Shown: one piece after another, positions 1 to 6,615 of the stretch
Layout: each line of letters opens with the position of its first letter
How positions within the stretch are numbered: position 1 is the first letter of the stretch
Assembly (NCBI GenBank): GCA_007132395.1
Contig: SLOR01000123.1
Span: forward strand, 1-9,061
DNA from: Bacteroidales bacterium
GTDB lineage: Bacteria > Bacteroidota > Bacteroidia > Bacteroidales > UBA7960
Direction: 5' to 3'
Length of the DNA: 9,061 nucleotides
Position numbers and translations under genes: made by a program
The notes under the pieces: generated by a model
What the model was told of the DNA's origin: nothing
Seen by the model: only the letters and a program-made list of their open reading frames with translations
The model's database searches: none

Positions 1-1283
1 AGGTTGATAATTCTTTCGGTATAGGAACCAACAGGAGTAGATGCTTCAAAAAGCTCGATAAACTCGCCCTGCTCGGGATTTCCACTACCGGTAGAAATTT
101 TTACGCCACTGTAATCATAATCTCCCATGAATGCATTTCTGTGGAAGAAAGTTAGCAGCATACCTGTTTCCATAGGCAGTTCAATTTGGGGTGAAACCAA
201 CCAGGAATCGGCCTCCTGGGCAGTAAATGTATGATTTGCAGCGCTTGTGCCAGAATTTGCAGTGGATGTTATAGCCCAGCCACCTCCACCATAGGTTAAG
301 TGGTTCCAGTTGGCAGGAGGAATTACTTCATCTTCAAATCCTTCCACCCAGGGGAACACATCCACCAGGTCTTCGGAAACTTCCACCAATACCACCTTGT
401 AGGTCATATCATTGGCAACATTTACCAGTCCCTGCCTGGTAAAATATCCATCTTTTTCAATGCTGTAAGGATGTGCCCCTGCAGGAATTCCTTCGAAAAA
501 GTATTCTCCTTCAGGGTAACTCTCTCCCATGAAAGTAATTTCAGCATCTGTAATGGGGTCATCATTTTCATCCACTACATCAAAGGTTATATCATACACC
601 ACCAGCGATTCAATATCAGCCCAGTTACGTGCAACAATGTAATTACCAGTGCCACGTGAATGGGGAAGGCCGGTAAGATTAAAGGGGTACGAGGGAACGG
701 GGCTACCAATGTAGTCTACATTAAAAAATGTACTGCGGAAATTAATCTCATCAGTCCCATCAGTAATAGGGTACACCGTTCCATTGGCAAAATTTCCCTG
801 AGGGTCAACAAAGGTAATGTCTTCAATGATAACCAGGCGTGCCTGGTAGGTCATGAAATCATTCATGAAATCATCCATTGTAATAACAAGAGGCTCAATA
901 ATGTTGTTTTCAGAGGTGGCCGTGCCCGGGTCTTCAGTGGGAACAAACTGAACCATATCATTAAAAACTGAGACCGTCCCTTTGAGTCCTGTTATGCCGT
1001 CATAAATGTTATAGGAGGTAGTAATAATGCCTCCATTGTCGTCAATAAGAATACCACCTGTGGCGTCTTGAACATACTTGCTGTTCCTGAAGCTTTCCTG
1101 GTAGGTAAGGAAGGCTTCCCCGGTAAGAAGGTACTCGAGGCCATCGCCCGCACCCTGTCGCAATTCGTGGATGGTGGCAACCTCCACTGGCTCTTCATTT
1201 TCTTTGGCTTGCTGGGCAAAGAGTGAATTGCCCATGGTTACTGCCATGAATAATATAATACTTAACAAAGTAAATTTTCTCAT
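1..1283 (-). CDS. Secreted multidomain protein, N-terminal part (choice-of-anchor J / cleaved-adhesin-like), truncated by window edge
   Basis: The frame is open from the ATG at 1283-1281 to the window edge, giving 427 residues with no stop. Residues 1-23 (MRKFTLLSIILFMAVTMGNS then LFA) form a classical signal peptide, with cleavage likely after FA before QQ. Residues about 34-225 resemble the OB-like domain of Bacteroidetes surface proteins: a YLLTGEAFLTY strand, then YVQDATGGILIDDNGG. Residues about 228-300 look like a carboxypeptidase-regulatory-like beta-sandwich (ITFDVVDENDDPITDAEITF, then a GEYFFEGIPAG turn). From about residue 310 the pattern PWVEGFED, a W, then ADSWLVSPQIELP matches choice-of-anchor J/cleaved-adhesin domains. 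Such proteins usually end in a type IX sorting domain, but that end is outside the window. The role is inferred to be extracellular or cell-surface, possibly adhesion or polymer binding; the substrate is unknown. It is transcribed divergently from recF. Domain names come from pattern recognition, not a search. Confidence 0.85.
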   Translation of the reverse strand, partial: MRKFTLLSIILFMAVTMGNSLFAQQAKENEEPVEVATIHELRQGAGDGLEYLLTGEAFLTYQESFRNSKYVQDATGGILIDDNGGIITTSYNIYDGITGLKGTVSVFNDMVQFVPTEDPGTATSENNIIEPLVITMDDFMNDFMTYQARLVIIEDITFVDPQGNFANGTVYPITDGTDEINFRSTFFNVDYIGSPVPSYPFNLTGLPHSRGTGNYIVARNWADIESLVVYDITFDVVDENDDPITDAEITFMGESYPEGEYFFEGIPAGAHPYSIEKDGYFTRQGLVNVANDMTYKVVLVEVSEDLVDVFPWVEGFEDEVIPPANWNHLTYGGGGWAITSTANSGTSAANHTFTAQEADSWLVSPQIELPMETGMLLTFFHRNAFMGDYDYSGVKISTGSGNPEQGEFIELFEASTPVGSYTERIIN

Positions 1284-1360
1284 AACATTAAGGTTTGGTT
1301 GATAATTTTTTGATTTGTAATGTTTTAAAACGGTTTTTGATTGTTTTACATCTTAATTAA

Positions 1361-1389
1361 CAAATTTAGGAAAAACTTTCTCCATTCAA
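1361..1389 (-). promoter_or_regulatory. Candidate Bacteroidetes promoter for the secreted protein gene
   Basis: On the minus strand TAAATTTG (1368-1361) matches the -7 consensus TAnnTTTG exactly, and a TTG (1389-1387) lies 18 bp upstream as a possible -33 element. Transcription would begin near 1355, giving a leader of about 70 nt before the ATG at 1283. This is a motif match in AT-rich DNA, so chance is possible. Confidence 0.45.
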
Positions 1390-1479
1390 TAGTATTCAGG
1401 TTAAAGATTCATTAATAATTTACCACGTGGATTAAAAAATGAAATTTCCAGTTGCGTTTTATGGCTGCGTCTAATTTTA

Positions 1480-1487
1480 TACCTTTG
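1480..1487 (+). promoter_or_regulatory. Candidate -7 promoter element for recF
   Basis: TACCTTTG matches TAnnTTTG exactly and sits 17 bp before the recF ATG. Transcription would start near 1494, leaving a leader of only about 10 nt, almost leaderless. No good -33 TTTG is seen at the usual distance; the T-rich run at 1457-1460 is the nearest candidate, and the TTG at 1452-1454 is rather far away (25 bp). Confidence 0.45.
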
Positions 1488-1504
1488 CGGGGTAATATTT
1501 CACT

Positions 1505-2641
1505 ATGCATTTACAGTCACTTTCCCTTCTACAGTTTAAAAATTATCCGGAGGCAAATCTTGTGTTTGTACCCAAGATCAACTGCTTTACCGGCAATAAT
1601 GGATCGGGAAAAACCAATCTGCTGGATGCCATTTATTACCTCTCTTTTTGCAAAAGTTTCAGCAACCCGGCCGACAGCCAGAATATAATGTTTGAGGAAG
1701 ATTTTTTTGTTGTTCAGGGCAAGTATCATGTAAGCGAAAAACCCGATGAGTTGTATTGCGGGGTAAAAAGAGGACAAAAAAAGATATTCAAACGCAATAA
1801 AAAGGAATATGATAAGCTTGCCGATCATATAGGCTCCTACCCTCTTGTACTTATTTTTCCGGGAGATGTGGAGCTTATACATGGAGGAAGTGATGAACGA
1901 AGAAAGTTCCTGGATGGTGTTATTTCGCAATTTAATAAGGAATACCTGCAAAGGCTTATTGATTACAATAAAGCCCTTTTGCAACGTAATACCCTGCTGA
2001 AAACCTTTGCCGAAAAAAGATATTTTGATGAGGCCAGCCTTGAGATATGGGATGAGCAGTTGGTTATACATGGCACTTACATCTATGGCGAGAGAACTCG
2101 TTTTTTCGAGCAATTTAAGCCTGTTTTTCAGGCCAATCACCAAAAGCTTACAGGCAATGCTGAAGTGGTAGATATTGCCTATGACAGCCAGCTTGCAGAG
2201 AGTATGTTGGGCAGTTTATTGCTTGCATCAAGAGACAAAGACCGTTATGTGCAACATACCACGGCAGGAATACACAAGGATAATCTGTTGTTTTTGCTCA
2301 ACGGGCAGCCGTTGAAGAAGTTTGGAAGCCAGGGACAGCAAAAATCTTATGTAATTGCCCTGAAACTGGCCCAGTACGAGTTTACAAAGCAATTAAAGGG
2401 ATTTCATCCCATTTTGCTCTTTGACGACATTTTTGATAAGCTGGATCCCCGGCGTGTGGAGTTGCTGGTGCAAATGGTAGCGCAAGACGATTTCGGCCAG
2501 GTTTTTATCACCGATACGCATACCGAAAGGCTTGAAAGTATTCTGGAAAGCATTGAGGTTAGCTCCCGTATATTTCATGTGACAGACGGGCTTGTACTGC
2601 CTGGTAGAGACTTTCACAACAGCAAGGAGCCGATAGAGTAA
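1505..2641 (+). CDS. recF: DNA replication and repair protein RecF
   Basis: RecF is an SMC-like ATPase that binds single/double-strand DNA junctions and, with RecO and RecR, helps load RecA at gaps and stalled forks; it acts in the cytoplasm. The 378 residues fit the family length. The Walker A motif is GNNGSGKTN at residues 30-38, the ABC signature region is FGSQGQQ at about 273-279, and Walker B with the D-loop is ILLFDDIFDKLD at about 303-314. The motif FPGDVELIHGGSDERRKFLD at 118-137 is also typical of RecF. The ATG at 1505 puts the first strand (LQSLSLLQFKNY) at the expected distance from Walker A; no clear Shine-Dalgarno sequence precedes it, which is normal in Bacteroidetes. The DUF721 gene follows 68 bp downstream on the same strand. 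All key motifs are intact. Confidence 0.97.
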   Translation: MHLQSLSLLQFKNYPEANLVFVPKINCFTGNNGSGKTNLLDAIYYLSFCKSFSNPADSQNIMFEEDFFVVQGKYHVSEKPDELYCGVKRGQKKIFKRNKKEYDKLADHIGSYPLVLIFPGDVELIHGGSDERRKFLDGVISQFNKEYLQRLIDYNKALLQRNTLLKTFAEKRYFDEASLEIWDEQLVIHGTYIYGERTRFFEQFKPVFQANHQKLTGNAEVVDIAYDSQLAESMLGSLLLASRDKDRYVQHTTAGIHKDNLLFLLNGQPLKKFGSQGQQKSYVIALKLAQYEFTKQLKGFHPILLFDDIFDKLDPRRVELLVQMVAQDDFGQVFITDTHTERLESILESIEVSSRIFHVTDGLVLPGRDFHNSKEPIE

Positions 2642-2709
2642 ATTGAAATACTGATTATTTTTGAAGAATAAATAGCTTTTTTAAAACACCAACATGTAAT
2701 CCAATCAAC

Positions 2710-3000
2710 ATGCGTAAATCCAATGAACAAAGCCTGGGCGAGGTTATTAAACAGTGGCTCAGGGAATCCAACAACGAGGAAAAAATTACAGAGATGCGCA
2801 TTAATACTGCCTGGGCAAAGGTGATGGGAGACATGATTTATAAACAAACCAAAAATCTTGTTTATAAAAACAAAACCTTAACCGTTTATCTTCGCTCAGC
2901 GCCATTAAGAGAGGAATTGTCAATGGCACGCACGAAAATCATTGCCAATATAAACAAGGAGATTGGACCTGATACTGTCAATGAAGTTTATTTCAGATAA
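2710..3000 (+). CDS. DUF721 / DciA-like protein
   Basis: This small protein of 96 residues matches the DUF721 pattern: an N-terminal helix (EQSLGEVIKQWLRESN), then INTAWAKVMGDMIYKQTK, then the strand-rich core YKNKTLTVYLRSAPLREELSMARTKIIANINKEIG. DUF721 includes DciA, the ancestral loader or operator of the replicative helicase DnaB in bacteria that lack DnaC. Helicase loading is therefore the likely role here, though short Bacteroidetes members are less studied. The partner would be DnaB. The gene lies 68 bp after recF and probably shares its transcript, which fits a replication/repair job. A TAnnTTTG match at 2656-2663 could give it a promoter of its own, but no -33 element accompanies it. 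Its stop codon overlaps the 3' end of the convergent minus-strand gene by 8 bp. Confidence 0.85.
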   Translation: MRKSNEQSLGEVIKQWLRESNNEEKITEMRINTAWAKVMGDMIYKQTKNLVYKNKTLTVYLRSAPLREELSMARTKIIANINKEIGPDTVNEVYFR

Positions 3001-3928
3001 TTTCCAGTTCCAACCGGCTCTTTCTTACCCTGTCGAGGCGGCACCTAACCAGCTCCTTACCTGATAATTCTTCCAACTGCTTACTGTCAATAAAAATCTT
3101 AACATCCTCACTATAAGGGTCTTCAACCACCAGCACATCCTGAATGGTATCATCGGAGAAATGCAGTTTGTTTATTTCCCTGATTTTAAATTCATAAATC
3201 TCACCGGTTTTGTACCAGGGGTTTTCGGGTTCCAGAAAGAAAAAGCCCTCGCTAGTAAATTTATCTACCCTGCATTTTATTTCCATTCCTTTTTTCAGTC
3301 CGTAATGGGCATAATATTTTTTACGTAGTATGTGCTTTTTGCCGTTTTTATCCTTTAACACAAAGCAGGCAGTATTGTCGGTACGGTTTATTCGTTCGTC
3401 AACGATAATAAAATTGTAAGTTTCGCCTATTTTCAACCCGCCATCAAGGGGGGTGTCATTGGCGGCAGTTAAAAACAGCCTTCCCTTTTTTATCCTCTCC
3501 AGGATGCAGTTCAGGGTGTTACTTTCATGAATATAATCAGCTGATTTGTAAAGCCTTACTTCCCATTGCTGCTTGAAGCAATCCTCCACCTTTGCAAAGG
3601 TTTCATGCTCGTCAAGAATATTAATTCTCACCCCATAATCAACAATGGGAAAGGGATACTCCTCCCCTTCTTTATAGAAAGGATGAATGGGCTCAAGAAA
3701 CATACGGCCATTGCAATTGATTTTATCCACACGGCATTCAATGGTTTGGCCATCCTCAAATCCGTAATGGGTGTAAAAATGCCTGGGCATTAACACCTTG
3801 TACCCCAAAGGGTCTTGCATTACAAAAAAGGCATCCTGTCCGAAGTTTACACTTTTTACAATGCGGAAAGGATAACGCCGGCCCTCGGTAAGCCGTGAAT
3901 TGGAAACAGTGAGATTACGTATACGCAT
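2993..3928 (-). CDS. Uncharacterised protein of four tandem OB/S1-like modules
   Basis: I do not recognise a named family. The 311 residues divide into four modules of about 70-75 residues, starting near residues 15, 87, 166 and 241. Each opens with G-x-x-Y-x-F-x-I, has a central strand of the type FVxxD, and ends with a strand such as CRVDK....G..FLEP. Modules 1 and 3 are close relatives (both have HYG..G..I.CRVDK followed by FLEP..P.Y). Modules 2 and 4 share a different ending (C.LERIKKGRLFL and CRLDRVRKSRLELE). The layout is thus A-B-A'-B', as if a two-module unit had been duplicated. Strand lengths and basic patches suggest OB or S1-like folds and possible nucleic-acid binding; that is inference. 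There is no signal peptide or membrane segment, so it is probably cytoplasmic. It is the last gene of the NAD salvage cluster, 17 bp after pncA. Confidence 0.8.
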   Translation of the reverse strand: MRIRNLTVSNSRLTEGRRYPFRIVKSVNFGQDAFFVMQDPLGYKVLMPRHFYTHYGFEDGQTIECRVDKINCNGRMFLEPIHPFYKEGEEYPFPIVDYGVRINILDEHETFAKVEDCFKQQWEVRLYKSADYIHESNTLNCILERIKKGRLFLTAANDTPLDGGLKIGETYNFIIVDERINRTDNTACFVLKDKNGKKHILRKKYYAHYGLKKGMEIKCRVDKFTSEGFFFLEPENPWYKTGEIYEFKIREINKLHFSDDTIQDVLVVEDPYSEDVKIFIDSKQLEELSGKELVRCRLDRVRKSRLELEII

Positions 3929-3945
3929 ATTTCGGTTAACAGGTG

Positions 3946-4563
3946 TTAAATAAGTGATTCGATACGGCTGCTGTTTATGATTTCGCCTCCCATACGGGTA
4001 ATTTCAGTTTTCATTTTCTGCCATCCTTCGGGGTCAATGGGGCGGGTGGCATCTTCTATGAGAAATGTTTCAAACCCTAGTTCCAGAGCATCTTTCACGG
4101 TGAAGCCCACGCAGAAATCTGCTGCCAGTCCCCCTGCAAAAACACGTTTAACACCCCGGCCTTTCAGATAATCTGCCAGCCCTGTGGACTTCAATTTCCC
4201 GTTATCGAAAAAGCCGCTGTAGCTGTCAATTTCAGGGTCGGTTCCCTTCCGGAATATAGCTTCCACCCTGTTAAGGTTCAACTCTTTTGCAAACCCGGCA
4301 CCCCTATGTCCCTGCACGCAATGGTCGGGCCATAGAATCTGTTCGAGATCTCCGAGCATAGTAGTTTCAAATTCTTTTTTCCCCTCATGAGAAGTGGCAA
4401 AACTGCCATGGTTGTGCGGATGCCAGTCTTGTGTAGCCACCACCAATGGAAACTGTTTCTGCAACTTATTCAATAACGGGATTATTTCATCTCCCTGCGG
4501 CACGGCCAGCGAACCGCCCGGGAGGAAGTCATTCTGTACATCAACTAAAAGCAATACATCCAT
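3946..4563 (-). CDS. pncA: Nicotinamidase (PncA)
   Basis: PncA hydrolyses nicotinamide to nicotinate and ammonia, feeding the deamidating (Preiss-Handler) NAD salvage route in the cytoplasm. The 205 residues belong to the isochorismatase-like hydrolase fold. The catalytic triad is visible as D8 in DVQNDF, K106 in FRKGTD and C151 in GLAADFCVG. Metal-site residues are D46 and H48 in TQDWHPHNHGSF, H81 in WPDHCVQG, and possibly H52. The ATG at 4563 is preceded by AAGGATAAC, a rare good Shine-Dalgarno match in this window. It lies 54 bp after pncB, whose product uses nicotinate, and 17 bp before the OB-repeat gene. Some family members also act on pyrazinamide; other isochorismatase-like activities are unlikely given the full nicotinamidase motif set. 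Confidence 0.95.
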   Translation of the reverse strand: MDVLLLVDVQNDFLPGGSLAVPQGDEIIPLLNKLQKQFPLVVATQDWHPHNHGSFATSHEGKKEFETTMLGDLEQILWPDHCVQGHRGAGFAKELNLNRVEAIFRKGTDPEIDSYSGFFDNGKLKSTGLADYLKGRGVKRVFAGGLAADFCVGFTVKDALELGFETFLIEDATRPIDPEGWQKMKTEITRMGGEIINSSRIESLI

Positions 4564-4617
4564 GTTATCCTTTTTTGGGGGTTAATGATTTGCAGAAGCT
4601 AGAGTGAAGCGGGTCAT

Positions 4618-6036
4618 TCAAAACGCCCGTCTTTGGTGCTTGAGCAGCAGATTATCTCTTACTTTCAATACTTTTTCGCTAATGCCTATCTTATAAATAT
4701 GCGGGTAGTCGAAACGCTGATGTTCGGCCGGAAGAAGGTTCAGCCTGGTTTTAAGTCTTTCATGGATTTGAATCGGATTCTCAGGACTAATAGTAATTTT
4801 CCCCTGTTCCATAACAGTATGAAAAATTTCCTCATACCTGAAACCCTCGAGGTTGAGAGACTTGTGTTTTTCAAAAGGGTTAACCATTTGGGTTATATCG
4901 TGCTCATCGGTCAGCACCACAGCATCGGCATAAAAGAAGCCTTCTCTGTCAAAGTAGCGCAACACTCTTTTTTTTCCCGGTAAGGTGGTTTTTTGCAGGT
5001 TGTCGGATATTTTCAGCACCGGCTCATTGTCCACTGTAGCCAGCTTATACACCCCATCCAGAGCTGCATCTGGTTGGCCAGTTACCAGGCTGGTACCCAC
5101 ACCAAAAATATCGATGGGAGCTTTTTGCTCAATAAGACTTTTTACAACATATTCATCCAATTGGTTAGAGACAATGATTTTAACATCCTCCATACCTTCA
5201 TAATCGAGCATTTCGCGCGCTTTTCGTGAAAGGTAAGCAAGGTCGCCACTGTCAAGGCGAATGCCTTTTAATTGATGGCCTTTTTCTTTCATCTCCTTAG
5301 CTACTATGATGGCATTGGGGATGCCGCTGAATAAAGTGTTGTAGGTATCCACCAGGAACACACTATTGTCGGGGAAAGCATCAGCGTAAGCCCTGAAGGC
5401 CGCTACTTCATCTCCAAAACTTTCGATGAAGCTGTGAGCCATGGTGCCGGCATGAGGAATCTGGTATTTCTGAGCTGCCAGCACATTGGAGGTGCTGTTG
5501 AAACCTCCTATTACGGCTGCCCTGGAGGCTTGCATGGCACCAAAGGACTGAGCCCTGCGCAGGCCGAAATCGCTCAAAGCCCTTTTGCCTGCTGCATAAC
5601 GTATACGGCTGGCCTTGGTAGCCACCAGCGACTGGAAATTCAATACATTCAGAAGCAGGGTTTCTATCAGCTGGGTTTCCAGCAATTCGCCCTCTACTCT
5701 TACTACGGGCTCAAAAGGAAACACAATATCCCCTTCCCGCACACTGTGAATAGATCCCCGGAAGGAAAAATCCTTCAGGTATTCCAGAAATTCTTCTGAA
5801 AACCCATTTTCGGCAAGATAGTCAAGGTCGCGGTCGGAAAACCTCAGCTCATGAATCAACTCCAGCAGCTCATGCAAACCGGCAAAAACCACATAACCAC
5901 CCCTGAAGGGGATTTTCCGGAAAAAGTAATCAAAACTTGCCTCACGCGTGTGTATACGGTTGTGAAAATATGCCTGGCCCATTGTCAACTGATATAAATC
6001 AGTATATAAGGGCGATACTCTATTGAAATTGTACAT
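4618..6036 (-). CDS. pncB: Nicotinate phosphoribosyltransferase
   Basis: The enzyme couples nicotinate to PRPP, with ATP hydrolysis, to make nicotinate mononucleotide (NaMN), the entry step of nicotinate into NAD. The 472 residues fit the long bacterial/eukaryotic-type family. Seen in the sequence: the N-terminal substrate segment LYTDLYQLTMGQAYF (10-24), the FGLRRAQS motif (157-164), the catalytic histidine H201 in GTMAHSFIESFGD, DTYNT (230-234), LDSGDL (261-266) and the phosphate-binding-type FGVGTSL (311-317). AAAGGAAA about 7 bp before the ATG is a plausible ribosome site. The gene begins 18 bp after the macrodomain gene stop and is followed after 54 bp by pncA, which supplies its substrate. 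No key residue appears to be missing. Nicotinamide phosphoribosyltransferase is a less likely reading given the PncB-type motifs and the neighbouring pncA. Confidence 0.96.
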   Translation of the reverse strand: MYNFNRVSPLYTDLYQLTMGQAYFHNRIHTREASFDYFFRKIPFRGGYVVFAGLHELLELIHELRFSDRDLDYLAENGFSEEFLEYLKDFSFRGSIHSVREGDIVFPFEPVVRVEGELLETQLIETLLLNVLNFQSLVATKASRIRYAAGKRALSDFGLRRAQSFGAMQASRAAVIGGFNSTSNVLAAQKYQIPHAGTMAHSFIESFGDEVAAFRAYADAFPDNSVFLVDTYNTLFSGIPNAIIVAKEMKEKGHQLKGIRLDSGDLAYLSRKAREMLDYEGMEDVKIIVSNQLDEYVVKSLIEQKAPIDIFGVGTSLVTGQPDAALDGVYKLATVDNEPVLKISDNLQKTTLPGKKRVLRYFDREGFFYADAVVLTDEHDITQMVNPFEKHKSLNLEGFRYEEIFHTVMEQGKITISPENPIQIHERLKTRLNLLPAEHQRFDYPHIYKIGISEKVLKVRDNLLLKHQRRAF

Positions 6037-6054
6037 AAAATATTTCCTTTGGGT

Positions 6055-6600
6055 TTAAGGGGTGGAAAGACTCTTCAGGACTTTTACATGTTCCTCGTAA
6101 TCTCTTTCAGCAAAACAAACCAGGCGAATGGTTTTTACTGAATTCAGGTCTGTCATGGCATTGTAAAGAGTTTCAATGGCAATGGGTGCAGCTTCCTCTA
6201 CCGGGTAGCCAAAAGCACCTGTGGAGATGGCCGGAAATGCCACTCCCTTAAGTTGATGCTCCTCGCAAAGAGCCAGGGCATTAGTATAGCAGCGAGCCAG
6301 CAGTATATCGTGGGGTATATCCCTTTCGTACACGGGTCCCAGTACATGTATTATATGCTTGTTGGGCAGATCAAAGGCTGCGGTAATAACAGCTTCACCG
6401 GGTTTAATGGGTGCCTGCTTACTGGCCTCTTTTTCCAGTTCAGGGCCGGCAGCCCTGTGTATGGCTCCGGCTACCCCTCCTCCAATGCGCAAAAAAGCGT
6501 TGGCTGCATTCACGATGACATCCATATCTGCCTGCTTCACTATATCTCCCAATAGTACTTCAAGGCAGGCTTTCCCGTGTAGAATCTGTTCCTTTTTCAT
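6055..6600 (-). CDS. Macrodomain protein (ADP-ribose-binding / deacylase-like)
   Basis: This is a stand-alone macrodomain of 181 residues. The ADP-ribose pocket motifs are clear: GDIVKQADMDVIVNAAN (18-34), the diphosphate loop GGGVAGAIHRAAG (40-52) and the second loop AISTGAFGYP (124-133). Related proteins bind ADP-ribose and can hydrolyse O-acetyl-ADP-ribose, ADP-ribose-1''-phosphate or mono-ADP-ribose on proteins. In MacroD/YmdB-type hydrolases the loop reads GGGVDGAIH with a catalytic aspartate; here that position is A44, so the activity may be weaker, use another mechanism as in Af1521-like proteins, or be binding only. The gene begins 15 bp after the NfeD-like gene and ends 18 bp before pncB, so it is firmly inside the NAD salvage operon. 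There is no signal peptide, so it is cytoplasmic. Family assignment is secure; the substrate is inference. Confidence 0.94.
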   Translation of the reverse strand: MKKEQILHGKACLEVLLGDIVKQADMDVIVNAANAFLRIGGGVAGAIHRAAGPELEKEASKQAPIKPGEAVITAAFDLPNKHIIHVLGPVYERDIPHDILLARCYTNALALCEEHQLKGVAFPAISTGAFGYPVEEAAPIAIETLYNAMTDLNSVKTIRLVCFAERDYEEHVKVLKSLSTP

Positions 6601-6615
6601 ATTTCTGTGTTTAGG

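Noticed and set aside
300..971. Two consecutive plus-strand frames of 119 and 103 codons near the left edge
   Set aside because: The minus strand here carries a continuous 427-codon frame with a signal peptide and secreted-protein domains; the plus-strand frames are shadows.
1529..2143. A 204-codon open frame on the minus strand inside recF
   Set aside because: It is wholly antisense to recF, whose protein has all family motifs. The antisense translation shows no recognisable domain and looks like an ordinary shadow frame.
2656..2663. TATTTTTG, an exact TAnnTTTG match before the DUF721 gene
   Set aside because: No TTG or TTTG lies at a suitable distance upstream (the nearest is only 10 bp away) and the region is AT-rich. 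Transcription from recF is the simpler reading.
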